This document shows positions 51,729-60,446 of a DNA stretch of 64,000 nucleotides, piece by piece. The position numbers and the translations under genes were made by a program. Position 1 is the first letter of the stretch. Each line of letters starts with the position of its first letter. The notes beneath the pieces are model-generated. The model ran no database searches. It was not told where the DNA came from and was given only the letters and a program-made list of their open reading frames with translations. Source of the DNA: an uncultured Peptococcaceae bacterium (lineage in GTDB: Bacteria; Bacillota; Peptococcia; Peptococcales; Peptococcaceae); the NCBI GenBank assembly GCA_947254645.1, contig CAMYDW010000001.1, forward strand, positions 117,129 to 181,128. The letters are read 5' to 3'.

Positions 51729-52363
51729 GAAGCGTATGGGATTAAATCAGCCAATTGTTCAATTTCATACGTTGGCTGCGCTTGACGAAGCACGTCCTTG
51801 CCGACAGCGGTAAATAATACACCAGCGGTATCCACATGGGCATTTTGTCCACAAAGAATATCATGGGGACTGTCGCCAATCATGAGGCATTGGTCTGCCG
51901 TTGTTTGAAGTGCGTCAATGGCATAGTGGATTGGTGCAGGATCTGGCTTGTGGGCAGTGGTTTTTTCTGGTCCCACCAATAAATCACAGTATTCATCCAA
52001 TTGAAAGAGTTGCATTTGATGGAGGGCATTAACTTCCTTCTTGGAAGTCACAATTGCCACTGTAGCGCCTCTTTCTTTTAGGGCTTTGAGCAGGTCGTAG
52101 GCACCATCTATCATACGCAAGCGACTATCGCCAAGCTTGTCAGAATGGGCACGATAGGCTTTGAGCAAGGCATCGGCATGGTCAGGGGCTATTGTCGTAA
52201 TCGCTTCGCCCAAAGGAATGCCAAAGGTGCTTGTGATGGTGGCCTCTGGTAGCGGCTCGCCCAATACTTCAGTAAAGGCAACTTGGAAACACTCGATCAC
52301 ATGGGCATTGCTATCCAATAAGGTGCCGTCTAAATCAAAAAGAAAAGTTTGGTATTGTTTCAT
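51716..52363 (-). CDS. PpaX/Gph-like HAD phosphatase
   Basis: A 215-residue HAD-IA phosphatase. FDLDGTLLDSNAHVIECF holds the two Asp of motif I, IVTSKK is motif II and MIGDSPHDILCGQ motif IV. The sequence resembles PpaX (pyrophosphatase acting on HPr-Ser-P dephosphorylation products) and phosphoglycolate phosphatases; the choice between them is not possible here, and no hprK is close. It is convergent with coaD (13-base overlap) and divergent from recG. Confidence 0.82.
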   Translation of the reverse strand: MKQYQTFLFDLDGTLLDSNAHVIECFQVAFTEVLGEPLPEATITSTFGIPLGEAITTIAPDHADALLKAYRAHSDKLGDSRLRMIDGAYDLLKALKERGATVAIVTSKKEVNALHQMQLFQLDEYCDLLVGPEKTTAHKPDPAPIHYAIDALQTTADQCLMIGDSPHDILCGQNAHVDTAGVLFTAVGKDVLRQAQPTYEIEQLADLIPYASYLE

Positions 52364-52395
52364 TGATAACCTCCAAGAAAAATAGGGGTGATACT

Positions 52396-54420
52396 ATGGT
52401 ACAGCTCACAGATTCCTTACAAAAAGTGAAAGGCATTGGTGCAAAGAAAAGCCAACTATTAAGTCGTCTAGGATTACATACCCTCGGTGACGCATTATTA
52501 TATTTTCCATACCGTTATGATGATTGGCGCACTCTACTTCCGACCACTCAATGGGTGGATGGTGACAATGTTGTCTTTGTCGGCAGGGTAGCGCAAGTGG
52601 ATGTCACCAATACCAGTCGGCGTCAAGTGAAGGTTGTGAAAGCACTTCTTCAAGGCCAACAGGGTATGGCGGTGGCGACATGGTTTAATCGCTATCAGAT
52701 GGAGAAATATCTCTACAAAAATCGTCTGATTTTTGTCTACGGACGCGTCAGTACGCAATTTGGCTTTGAAATACAGGTGCAAGAGCATCAGTATATCAAA
52801 AATGAACAAGCCCTGTCCGCGCTTTTACGCCTGCATCCCGTGTATAGTTTAACAGAAGGCGTGCATAAAGTCGATCTGTGGCAAGTCACAGAAGCGGCGC
52901 TAAAGGCCGTAGGAGAATGCAAGGAATTGCTTTCAGAGGAAGATGCCCGCCAATATGACATACTGCCTTATCAGGAAGCAGTGGTGAGGATGCATCGTCC
53001 AAAAACCTTAGAGGATGTTGAAAAAGCTCGTCGCAGCTTGGTCATTTATGAGTTTTTATCCTTGATTCTATGGGGCCGTTTGCAACAGCGTCATCAAGTG
53101 GAGGGACAGGCACATACCCAGTCACCACATTTGGCAGATGCATTTATTCGTGGCTTGCCGTATGAGTTGACAGGTGCTCAAAAGCGTGCCATTGCTGACA
53201 TCAAGTCGGATATGGCCTCCCCTTATCAAATGCATCGTTTGCTACAAGGGGATGTAGGGAGTGGTAAGACCAATGTTGCTTTTTATGGGCTGCTCATCGC
53301 TGTGTCCAATGGCTATCAAGCCGCCCTCATGGCACCAACGGAAGTATTGGCCCGTCAGCATTATGAAAATGCGTGCAAGGCCTTTGAGCACTTAGGCGTG
53401 AAAATCCAGCTTTTGGTCGGACAAATGCGCAAAAAGGAAAAACAAGAGGCTTTAGAAAATATAGCCAGTGGGGCCGTTGATTGTGTGATTGGGACCCACG
53501 CTTTATTAGAAGACGATGTAATTTTTAAAGCCTTGAGTGTGGTTATTATCGATGAACAGCACCGCTTTGGGGTAGCACAGCGTGAGCGCTTAGAAAAAAA
53601 GGGCAAAGCACCAGATTTATTGGTGACAACAGCAACGCCTATCCCGCGTTCTCTCGCTTTGACCGTCTATGGCAATCTAGCGTTGACGGTAATTGATGAA
53701 ATGCCAAAAAACAGACAAGCTGTTCAAACGATTTGGATTAATTCTGCACGGCTAACAGATATGTATGGCTTTTTGAAAAAAGAAATTGATGAACAACGTC
53801 AAGTCTTTATTGTTTGCCCCCTTGTGGAAGAATCTCAAAAAATCGACTTGGAAAATGCCATTGCTCTTGCAGAGAGCTTGCAGCAAGGCCGTTTTTCCAA
53901 CTATCGTGTGGGCCTGCTGCATGGTCGTATGAGTGCAGAAGACAAACAGGACATCATGGAGGCCTTTCGCAAGAAGGAGATACAGCTTTTGGTGTCAACC
54001 ACAGTGATTGAAGTAGGAGTGGATGTGCCCAATGCCACTGTCATGGTGATTATGAATGCAGAACGCTTTGGTTTGGCGCAGCTCCACCAATTACGAGGAC
54101 GTGTGGGCCGTGGCTCAGAAAAAAGCTACTGTATTCTAGTGAGCGATACCCATTCCGAAGAAGGGCAAGGGAGAATGCGTCTGATGGCCACCTCACACAG
54201 TGGCTTTGAAATTGCTGAGGAAGATTTAAAGCAACGTGGGCCTGGAGAGCTTTTGGGCTTAAGGCAACATGGCGATGGTCTATTTATTCTTGCACGACCT
54301 GGCTATCATCAAGAGGAACTGGCCATTGCAGGACGACTTGCCGATAGATGTGTCAACAAGCCCTTAACAGAGGGGTTGAAGCAAAGCGTTGCGAGTATTG
54401 ATAAAAAAATGGTACCGTAG
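52396..54420 (+). CDS. recG: ATP-dependent DNA helicase RecG
   Basis: A 674-residue branch-migration helicase that remodels stalled forks. The N-terminal wedge/OB domain (YFPYRYDDWRTLLP) is followed by helicase motifs: Walker A LLQGDVGSGKTNVA, motif II IIDEQHRFG, motif III TATPIPRSL, motif V VSTTVIEVGVDVPNA and motif VI QLRGRVGRGSEKSY, then the TRG region. The frame is open 11 codons earlier from a TTG, but ATG 52396 has AGGGGTGA upstream and the usual N-terminus. Confidence 0.95.
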   Translation: MVQLTDSLQKVKGIGAKKSQLLSRLGLHTLGDALLYFPYRYDDWRTLLPTTQWVDGDNVVFVGRVAQVDVTNTSRRQVKVVKALLQGQQGMAVATWFNRYQMEKYLYKNRLIFVYGRVSTQFGFEIQVQEHQYIKNEQALSALLRLHPVYSLTEGVHKVDLWQVTEAALKAVGECKELLSEEDARQYDILPYQEAVVRMHRPKTLEDVEKARRSLVIYEFLSLILWGRLQQRHQVEGQAHTQSPHLADAFIRGLPYELTGAQKRAIADIKSDMASPYQMHRLLQGDVGSGKTNVAFYGLLIAVSNGYQAALMAPTEVLARQHYENACKAFEHLGVKIQLLVGQMRKKEKQEALENIASGAVDCVIGTHALLEDDVIFKALSVVIIDEQHRFGVAQRERLEKKGKAPDLLVTTATPIPRSLALTVYGNLALTVIDEMPKNRQAVQTIWINSARLTDMYGFLKKEIDEQRQVFIVCPLVEESQKIDLENAIALAESLQQGRFSNYRVGLLHGRMSAEDKQDIMEAFRKKEIQLLVSTTVIEVGVDVPNATVMVIMNAERFGLAQLHQLRGRVGRGSEKSYCILVSDTHSEEGQGRMRLMATSHSGFEIAEEDLKQRGPGELLGLRQHGDGLFILARPGYHQEELAIAGRLADRCVNKPLTEGLKQSVASIDKKMVP

Positions 54421-54432
54421 GGGATTACAAAG

Positions 54433-55002
54433 ATGAGAATTATTGCAGGAGAACGTCGTGGCTTAAAGTTAGATGCAGTGGAGGGCCTCTCCACACGACC
54501 AACAGCAGACCGTGTGAAGGAAGGCTTGTTTAATACCATTCAAATGGATATCACACCAGAGAGCAAGGTGCTGGATGTCTTTGCTGGTACAGGCAATCTT
54601 GGCCTTGAAGCCTTAAGTAGAGGGGCGAAGCACGTCACCTTTATTGAAAAGGATCCTAAAGCCCTTAAAGTGTTAAAAAGCAATATCAAAAAATGTCGCT
54701 TTGAAGAGCGCTGCAGGGTAATAGAAGGAGATGCCTTGAAAGTGTTGGCACGATTAAAGGGGCAGGACTTTGATTTGATTTTCTTAGACCCCCCTTATCA
54801 TGAAAACTTATATTCAAAGGTATTTTCTGCCATCTCTCAGTATCAATTATTATCGGAATGTGGTATACTGATTTCAGAGCATGCAAAAAATGCTTTATTT
54901 TTGTATGAAGATAAGGTATTCTTACAATATAAAATGAAGACCTATGGGGAAACGGCGTTGTATTTTTTTACACAACGTGAACCAAATGGGAGGGAACTGT
55001 AA
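54433..55002 (+). CDS. rsmD: 16S rRNA (guanine966-N2)-methyltransferase
   Basis: A 189-residue SAM-dependent methyltransferase. MRIIAGERRGLKLDAVEG and STRPTADRVKEGLFN are the conserved N-terminal marks; DVFAGTGNLGLEALSRGA is the SAM-binding loop and FLDPPYHEN the catalytic DPPY. It lies 12 bases after recG and directly abuts the next gene. Confidence 0.93.
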   Translation: MRIIAGERRGLKLDAVEGLSTRPTADRVKEGLFNTIQMDITPESKVLDVFAGTGNLGLEALSRGAKHVTFIEKDPKALKVLKSNIKKCRFEERCRVIEGDALKVLARLKGQDFDLIFLDPPYHENLYSKVFSAISQYQLLSECGILISEHAKNALFLYEDKVFLQYKMKTYGETALYFFTQREPNGREL

Positions 55003-55503
55003 ATGGAAATTTTGGATTTAGTAGATAGATTAGCAGAGCTTGCTGAGAATGCAAAACAACCTTTATTGAACAAGGATCAAATTATTCTTGAACAACAAGA
55101 TGTATTTGATATTGTTGATGCCATTCGCAATAATTTGCCAACAGCCATTCAAGATGCACAATGGATTAAAAAAGATGAAGAACGCATTATTGCTGCTGCG
55201 CAAGAAGAGCATGATAAAATCATTGAGGCAGCAAAGGAACATGCCTTTGAATTGGTACAAGAAGATGAGATCACTCGTCGTGCGATTGCTGAAGGCGAAA
55301 CGATTGTTGCGCGTGCGCAACAACAAGCCCATGAAATCACCGAAGGGGCTTTCATGTATGCACACGATATCATGGAAAAATTGGAAAATCAATTGACTGT
55401 GTATTATGAAGTGGTTCAAGAAGGACGTGCTGATATTCAAAAATCCTTAGATGCCATGCAAACCCAACCAGGGATTGGTATTGATGTCCACACAGAAGAA
55501 TAA
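55003..55503 (+). CDS. Coiled-coil protein related to F-type ATPase b-like/DivIVA-like proteins
   Basis: A 166-residue, almost wholly helical, Glu/Ala/Gln-rich protein with heptad character from about 45 to 150 (KKDEERIIAAAQEEHDKIIE). Homologues in Clostridia lie after rsmD or coaD and are labelled ATPase or vacuolar-type H+-ATPase subunit H because of the coiled coil; there is no membrane helix and no nearby ATP synthase, so this label is not to be trusted. The ATG follows the rsmD stop without a gap, with GGGAGG before it. Confidence 0.7.
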   Translation: MEILDLVDRLAELAENAKQPLLNKDQIILEQQDVFDIVDAIRNNLPTAIQDAQWIKKDEERIIAAAQEEHDKIIEAAKEHAFELVQEDEITRRAIAEGETIVARAQQQAHEITEGAFMYAHDIMEKLENQLTVYYEVVQEGRADIQKSLDAMQTQPGIGIDVHTEE

Positions 55504-55517
55504 ATAACGAATAAAAC

Positions 55518-55556
55518 AAAAAGTGCTTTCAGAAAGTTTCTGAAAGCACTTTTTTT
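55518..55556. terminator. Bidirectional terminator
   Basis: A 17-bp stem AAAAAGTGCTTTCAGAA with 55538-55554 and a 3-nt loop. It serves the recG-rsmD operon and ends at the stop codon of the minus-strand folB-folK gene. Confidence 0.9.
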
Positions 55557-56361
55557 ATTTCTGATAAATATCTGCAATGACCTTGCCATTGCGTGGGTCG
55601 CGCCAATAGGGAGCGATTTCTGCAATGGGTGCCAAGACAAAATCTCGTTCCAAAGAGAGTGGATGAGGAATGGTGAGGTCTTTGGTATGGAGAAGTAAGT
55701 CGTCATAGTAGATGATATCAATGTCTAGGGTGCGAGGGCCCCAGTGAATGAGGCGCTCACGTTTTTCATTGGCTTCGATGTCGTGGATGGTCTCGAGTAG
55801 CTCTTGGGGAGTCAATAGGGTTTTGATTTGGCAGGCCCCGTTCATAAAGCGGTCTTGGTTTGTATAGCCAACAGGCTCGGTTTCAATCCAGGAGGAGTGA
55901 CGTAGGAGGCGTATATCAGGGTGTTGTTCAAGGGCTTCGAGGGCATGTTCTAGATGGGCTGTGCGAGGCTCAATATTGGAGCCGAGGGCCAAAATCACAT
56001 CATGCCAGCCACGGGTGATGGTGAGGGATGGATATTGGAGAGGAAGGCCGATGGGGGCAGATGGTTTCTTAATCGTAAGGGTTAGGTGGTCAATGATGGA
56101 AAACTCTTTGAGAATATTTTCTGCTACATATTCGCCAACGGCTTCCAATAAATTAAAAACACGTGATTGAAATAATTCTGTGATACGCACCGCCAAAGTG
56201 CCATAATTGAGTGCTTGATCGAGGGCATCGTTTTTGCCTGCTTGGCGTGTAGATAGGGCACATTCGCAACTGACATAGAAGGTTTGACCATTGATTTTTT
56301 CTTCTTCATACACCCCATGATGGGCAAAAATCTCTAAATCCACAAGAGAAATTTTATCCAT
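55555..56361 (-). CDS. folK: FolB-FolK fusion: dihydroneopterin aldolase / HPPK
   Basis: A 268-residue bifunctional enzyme of folate synthesis. Residues 1-115 are dihydroneopterin aldolase (ISLVDLEIFAHHGVYEEE, NLLEAVGEYVAENIL); residues 125-268 are the pyrophosphokinase (ILALGSNIEPRTAHLEHALE, RWGP-like HWGPRTLDIDIIYYDD, IPHPLSLERDFVLAPIAEIAP). GGAGG chooses the ATG with first base 56361 over one 11 codons earlier. It overlaps folP by 8 bases and is the last gene of the folate operon. Fused folB-folK is known in several Bacillota. Confidence 0.92.
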   Translation of the reverse strand: MDKISLVDLEIFAHHGVYEEEKINGQTFYVSCECALSTRQAGKNDALDQALNYGTLAVRITELFQSRVFNLLEAVGEYVAENILKEFSIIDHLTLTIKKPSAPIGLPLQYPSLTITRGWHDVILALGSNIEPRTAHLEHALEALEQHPDIRLLRHSSWIETEPVGYTNQDRFMNGACQIKTLLTPQELLETIHDIEANEKRERLIHWGPRTLDIDIIYYDDLLLHTKDLTIPHPLSLERDFVLAPIAEIAPYWRDPRNGKVIADIYQK

Positions 56362-57169
56362 GAAGGGCCTCCATTTGTGCAAAGGCATCCACACAACGGC
56401 GGTTCATTTTGACGTTGTGTACACGGAAAATACGTGCCCCATGGAGATAGCCGTATAAGGTGGAAGCCGTGGTGCCTTCATCACGTTCATCCACTGGTAG
56501 GTCAAGCAGGTTGCCAATGAAACGTTTTCTGGAGGTGCCTAATAGCACAGGGTATCCGAGGGAAGCGAGGGCATCAAGATGCTTCATGGCAAGGCTATCC
56601 CATTCAAAGCTCTTGGCAAAGCCAATGCCTGGGTCGAGAATAATTTGGTCTTCCTGGATGCCAGCATTTTTAGCAATTTCGATGCTTTTGTAAATATCAT
56701 AAAAATAATCGCGAACGAAATCTTTATAGTCAGTGTTGTCACGATTGTGCATCACACACACAGGGCAGCCAGCTTCTGCAACCACACCAGCCATGTTGCT
56801 GTCATAGGTCAGTCCCCAAATATCATTAATCATATCTGCGCCAGCCTCGAGGGCAGCCTTTGCCACTGGTGCACGATAGGTGTCAACGGAGAGGGGCACA
56901 TCTGTTAAGTCTTTTAAAGTGGTGATGATATGAAGAAGGCGTTCACATTCTTCTTCGATGGTGATTTGTTGGTGGCCCGGGCGAGTGGATTCTGCGCCGA
57001 TGTCGATGATGTCGGCCCCATCTTCTACCAATTGAAGGGCATGGCGCTTGGCAGCATCGAGGTTGTTGTAACGTCCGCCATCAGAAAAAGAATCTGGGGT
57101 GACATTTAAAATCCCCATGATGGTGGCGCGGGATGATGTAAAATCAAAGTCTTTCTTTCCTATTCTCAT
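56354..57169 (-). CDS. folP: Dihydropteroate synthase
   Basis: A 271-residue TIM-barrel enzyme that joins para-aminobenzoate to the pterin; it is the sulfonamide target. IMGILNVTPDSFSDGG is the first signature, DIGAESTRPGH the second, and later DPGIGFAKS and GTSRKRFIG are intact. AGGAGG precedes the ATG, 8 bases after the HD-domain gene. Confidence 0.95.
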   Translation of the reverse strand: MRIGKKDFDFTSSRATIMGILNVTPDSFSDGGRYNNLDAAKRHALQLVEDGADIIDIGAESTRPGHQQITIEEECERLLHIITTLKDLTDVPLSVDTYRAPVAKAALEAGADMINDIWGLTYDSNMAGVVAEAGCPVCVMHNRDNTDYKDFVRDYFYDIYKSIEIAKNAGIQEDQIILDPGIGFAKSFEWDSLAMKHLDALASLGYPVLLGTSRKRFIGNLLDLPVDERDEGTTASTLYGYLHGARIFRVHNVKMNRRCVDAFAQMEALHG

Positions 57170-57177
57170 AGTTCCTC

Positions 57178-57660
57178 CTAATAATACATGAAATGATTTT
57201 TTCTTTCTTTAGGCCAGTAGCAGTCATGGCTTGCAGGACAGGCAAAGCAGAGACGAGAGCGCTCGTCTGCGTAGGCCAGGAGGGCGCCAAGGGTGCAGGT
57301 CGCTAAATCAATTTCTGCTGATTTTTGGCGATGGCAGGCGATGGCTTCTAAAATATCTGCTTGCTGGGATACTGGGACTTGATGTTTTTCTAACAGCTGT
57401 TGAGCGATGGTCACGCTCTCTTCATCATGAGGGCGAAGGGTTTGGCTTCTGCCAATATCGTGGAGCAAGGCTGCTAAATAAAGCACTTCCTTATCAAAAG
57501 GGCGCTGATGCTCTAAGGTGATGATCCAAGCAATTCTTGCCACATCAAAAAGATGATTGATGCCATGTTTGCAAAAAATGCGTGTTTCTTCTAACTGATG
57601 AATCTTTGAGAGCGCGCTCTGAAAGGCTGTGTCATGGAGAATGGCATTAAAATAATTCAT
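57178..57660 (-). CDS. HD-domain phosphohydrolase in the folate operon
   Basis: A 160-residue HD-domain protein. The metal ligands are visible: His in KHGINHLFDVAR, the ALLHDIGR pair and Asp in LLAYADERSR. The C-terminus is Cys-rich (CFACPASHDCYW). A longer frame begins 39 codons upstream, but ATG 57660 overlaps the folE stop (ATGA) and matches the domain start. Between folE and folP the open step is removal of pyrophosphate and phosphate from dihydroneopterin triphosphate, for which no other candidate lies in the operon; assignment to this step is inference. Confidence 0.85.
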   Translation of the reverse strand: MNYFNAILHDTAFQSALSKIHQLEETRIFCKHGINHLFDVARIAWIITLEHQRPFDKEVLYLAALLHDIGRSQTLRPHDEESVTIAQQLLEKHQVPVSQQADILEAIACHRQKSAEIDLATCTLGALLAYADERSRLCFACPASHDCYWPKERKNHFMYY

Positions 57661-58214
57661 CGTCCAATCATTCCCAAGCAGGTTTGTTGGAGGGCTGGAT
57701 TGTCTGTAAAGGCCCCGCGTGTGGCAAGGGTGGTTGTTTTGCTGCCTGGCTTTTTGACCCCTCGCATGGTCATACACATGTGCTCTGCTTCAATCACAAC
57801 CATCACGCCTTTGGCATTGAGATAATGCATCACATCGTCTGCAATTTGACTGGTCATCTGTTCTTGAAGCTGAAGGCGACGTGCATACACCTCAACAGTG
57901 CGTGCGAGTTTGCTGAGTCCTGCGACCTTCTCACTCGGCAAGTAGGCAATGTGCACCTTGCCATAAAAGGGTAGCAGGTGATGCTCACAGAGGGAGTGGA
58001 AAGGGATATCCTTTTCAAGCAAAAGTTCGGCATGCTCAACATCGAATTGCTTGGACAAATGGATGCTGGCATCGTCGTCCATGCCGCTGAGCAATTCTTG
58101 ATACATCAGGGCACAGCGCTTTGGTGTTTCAACAAGGCCTTCTCGTTCAGGGTCTTCGCCAATTGCAATGAGCAAATCACGAATGGCTTGTTGAGCTTTT
58201 TCTATATCAACCAT
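57657..58214 (-). CDS. folE: GTP cyclohydrolase I
   Basis: A 185-residue enzyme for the first step of folate synthesis, GTP to dihydroneopterin triphosphate. Zinc and substrate motifs: SLCEHHLLPFYGKVHIAY (Cys, His), EVYARRLQLQEQMTSQIAD, and HMCMTMRGVKKPGS at the C-terminus. GAAAGGACC supports the ATG with first base 58214; the frame itself is open 23 codons earlier into the folC gap. It follows folC by 17 bases and overlaps the HD gene. Confidence 0.95.
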   Translation of the reverse strand: MVDIEKAQQAIRDLLIAIGEDPEREGLVETPKRCALMYQELLSGMDDDASIHLSKQFDVEHAELLLEKDIPFHSLCEHHLLPFYGKVHIAYLPSEKVAGLSKLARTVEVYARRLQLQEQMTSQIADDVMHYLNAKGVMVVIEAEHMCMTMRGVKKPGSKTTTLATRGAFTDNPALQQTCLGMIGR

Positions 58215-58231
58215 GGTATCAGGTCCTTTCT

Positions 58232-59512
58232 TTAATGGGCGAGCAATTGACGGGTCTTTTCTAAATGAGACAGCGACCCACAAATAATGAGCAGCTCTTC
58301 TTTTGCAAGTGCTTGCGTAGCTGTTCGGATGGCCTCTGCCAAAGAGGCTTCAATGGTTAAAGGCACATCAGGGAGTATTTTTTGAGAGAGCGCTTCTAAG
58401 GCTTCAAGGGGGGTAGAGCGTTCATCGTGGATGGAGGTCAAGGTGAGGGAAGCACATACTGGGGCGATGGCTGATAGGATGCCGCTGGCGTCCTTATCCT
58501 GAAAAATATGCATGATAAAATGTGCTTTTTGAGCAGGGAACCAGCTTTTGACTGTTTCAGAAAGAGCCTCGGCGGCTTGAGGATTGTGGGCGCCATCTAA
58601 AATAATGCAAGGCTCCCTTTGTAACACTTCAAAGCGTCCTGGCCAATGTACTTTTTGGAGGCCCTTTTGGATGCCTTCATGAGAGAGGTGCCAGCCATTG
58701 TCTTTCAGGACATGGAGCGCTCTTAAAATAAGTGCCAAATTTTTTGTTTGATGCACGCCAATCAAAGGATAGTCATAAACATCGCCCTGATAAGAGACTC
58801 GTTGTCCTTCCAAGCTTCTTTCCAAGACAGTGGCCTCCCTCGGTTGAGCGAGGGCGAAAGCACAGTGGGAGGCATGAGCGCTGGCTGCCAAAATGTCATT
58901 GATTGTAGTGCCATTGTCATAGGCCACCACAGGACATCCTTCTTTAATAATACCCGCTTTTTCTTTGGTAATTTGCTCGATGGTATCGCCGAGAAGGTGC
59001 ATGTGATCCAAGCCAATTGCCGTAAATACCGTGAGAATCGGTTTTGTGACTGCATTGGTGGCATCTAATCTGCCACCTAAGCCCGTTTCTTGAATCAATA
59101 CATCCACTTTGTGGTAAAGGGCGAGGAGATAGGCAATGGCCACTTCCATTTCAAAAATGGTAGGATGGGGTTCGCCATCAGTGACCATCTTTTGACAAGC
59201 GCCCTCTACGGCTTCAAAGGCCTTCAAGAAATCCTCTTCGCTGGCTGGGACTTCTTGAATGCGAAAGCGATCAAGATAGGTCGTGACTTCTGGAGAAGTA
59301 TAAGTGGCAGTTTTGTAGCCACACTGCTCCAGCACAGCGGCGAGGGAGGTAACCGTTGAACCTTTACCATTGGTGCCTGCCACATGAATAATTTTTAACT
59401 GCTCCTCTGGATGCGCTAAGTGCGCCAATAGATGTTGGATGCTTTGCAAGCCATAAACAGACCCAAGGCTTTTGTAGCCATCCAATAATTTTTTTGCATC
59501 AGTGTAAGTCAT
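58232..59512 (-). CDS. folC: Folylpolyglutamate/dihydrofolate synthase
   Basis: A 426-residue Mur-ligase-fold enzyme that adds glutamate to folates. HVAGTNGKGSTV is the P-loop, YTSPEVTTYLDRFRI the omega loop, ETGLGGRLDATN and GLDHMHLLGDTIEQIT the conserved blocks. GGAGG picks the ATG with first base 59512; an open frame 42 codons longer runs through the leader terminator and is not credible. It is the first gene of the folate operon, so the leader control acts on all five genes. Confidence 0.93.
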   Translation of the reverse strand: MTYTDAKKLLDGYKSLGSVYGLQSIQHLLAHLAHPEEQLKIIHVAGTNGKGSTVTSLAAVLEQCGYKTATYTSPEVTTYLDRFRIQEVPASEEDFLKAFEAVEGACQKMVTDGEPHPTIFEMEVAIAYLLALYHKVDVLIQETGLGGRLDATNAVTKPILTVFTAIGLDHMHLLGDTIEQITKEKAGIIKEGCPVVAYDNGTTINDILAASAHASHCAFALAQPREATVLERSLEGQRVSYQGDVYDYPLIGVHQTKNLALILRALHVLKDNGWHLSHEGIQKGLQKVHWPGRFEVLQREPCIILDGAHNPQAAEALSETVKSWFPAQKAHFIMHIFQDKDASGILSAIAPVCASLTLTSIHDERSTPLEALEALSQKILPDVPLTIEASLAEAIRTATQALAKEELLIICGSLSHLEKTRQLLAH

Positions 59513-59671
59513 TTCATCCTCCAAAAAAAAGCACTTCCCTGTAGGAAGTGCTTCGATCATGGGAGCGTCCAATGTATCGTAGATAGGATATCTTTCGTTC
59601 AACAGCACTCCCGAAGTCTGTTGACACTTTATCATCAAAAATGAAACGCACAGAGGACTAAGATCTATATG
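59513..59671 (-). promoter_or_regulatory. Structured leader of the folate operon, riboswitch-like
   Basis: Read on the minus strand, the 159-nt leader has: a hairpin CAACAG/CTGTTG (59618-59623 with 59600-59605); GGGAGTG (59606-59612) in its loop, able to pair with CGCTCCC (59561-59567) and so close a 52-nt domain with an inner AGATA/TATCT hairpin; and an intrinsic terminator before the folC ribosome binding site. GGGAGTGCT (59604-59612) can also pair over 9 positions with AGCACTTCC in the 5' arm of the terminator. So domain closure and antiterminator exclude each other. It does not match the THF or ZTP consensus as I remember them. Confidence 0.65.
59523..59553 (-). terminator. Attenuator-type terminator in the folC leader
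   Basis: On the minus strand AAGCACTTCC/GGAAGTGCTT is a 10-bp stem with a 5-nt loop followed by T8 directly before GGAGG of folC. Its place before the first gene, not after the last, implies regulated read-through. Confidence 0.85.
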
Positions 59672-60388
59672 TTATTGTAAAGAAATACCATTGCGTTTAG
59701 TGAGTAATGGTTGAGACGGCTTATCGGCATGAGTGAAGCCAATGGCAATAATTTGTGGATGCGCTTCATCTACGTTGATATAGGCATCCAGTGCACAAGG
59801 CTGAGATAAATGACGACCATCTAAGAAAAGACAATCTGTTACAGGATAATTTTTCAAGCTTTCTAAAAGGGCATCTTTGTTTTGATCATTGAATACGAGG
59901 GTGTGCATATGACAGAACCCATTAAACACATCAGTGGTGCCTTCACCTGCATAAGCCTTTGGCATTGAAGTATGTGGATTGAGGGCAATAAAATCGTTGG
60001 ATTCATTGAATAATTGCACCCCTCTGCTGTTACGTGAGAACAGCAAACGATCATCTTCAGTATAAATTTCTTCTTCGTCAATGACAACGCTTGGCGCCAT
60101 GACGAGCTGCCCGTGATTGGTGAAGCATTGTTCTTCGCCAGCACGTGTTTTGCAGTACCATAAAAAGCTCTTTGCATCTTGGGTGGTCATATTGACACGA
60201 CAAATGTAGTTTAAGAAACGATAGTCGTTAATACCAAGAGCAATTTCTCTGAGTTCACGGATGACGCTCGCAAAAAAATCGAGGTCGCTTTGATTGTCGC
60301 CTTCCACTAAAGTGAGATGGTCGAAATCAGAGTGCTTCAACATAAAACCATTTTCTTTATTACGGAGTTCAATCCAATTTATTTTCAT
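59672..60388 (-). CDS. Hypothetical protein
   Basis: A 238-residue soluble, acidic protein with no membrane segment. It opens MKINWIELRNKENGFML and has a mid-part with paired acidic loops (DEEEIYTEDDRLLFSRNSRG). AAGGAG before the ATG supports expression. I do not recognise a family. It lies upstream of folC on the same strand, but the leader and terminator between them suggest separate control. Confidence 0.75.
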   Translation of the reverse strand: MKINWIELRNKENGFMLKHSDFDHLTLVEGDNQSDLDFFASVIRELREIALGINDYRFLNYICRVNMTTQDAKSFLWYCKTRAGEEQCFTNHGQLVMAPSVVIDEEEIYTEDDRLLFSRNSRGVQLFNESNDFIALNPHTSMPKAYAGEGTTDVFNGFCHMHTLVFNDQNKDALLESLKNYPVTDCLFLDGRHLSQPCALDAYINVDEAHPQIIAIGFTHADKPSQPLLTKRNGISLQ

Positions 60389-60446
60389 TGCGCTAGCTCC
60401 TTATTAATGAGATAATTTTAATATACTATTGAAAGAGGTGAATGAC

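Noticed and set aside
57661..57777. N-terminal extension of the HD protein by 39 codons
   Set aside because: It lies wholly inside folE in another frame; the ATGA overlap gives the natural start.
59555..59630. THF or ZTP riboswitch call for the folC leader
   Set aside because: The sequence blocks I associate with those classes are not present and the domain is too short; left as an unclassified leader.
59513..59638. N-terminal extension of FolC by 42 codons
   Set aside because: The extension is read through the leader hairpin and terminator; GGAGG and homology favour the start at 59512.
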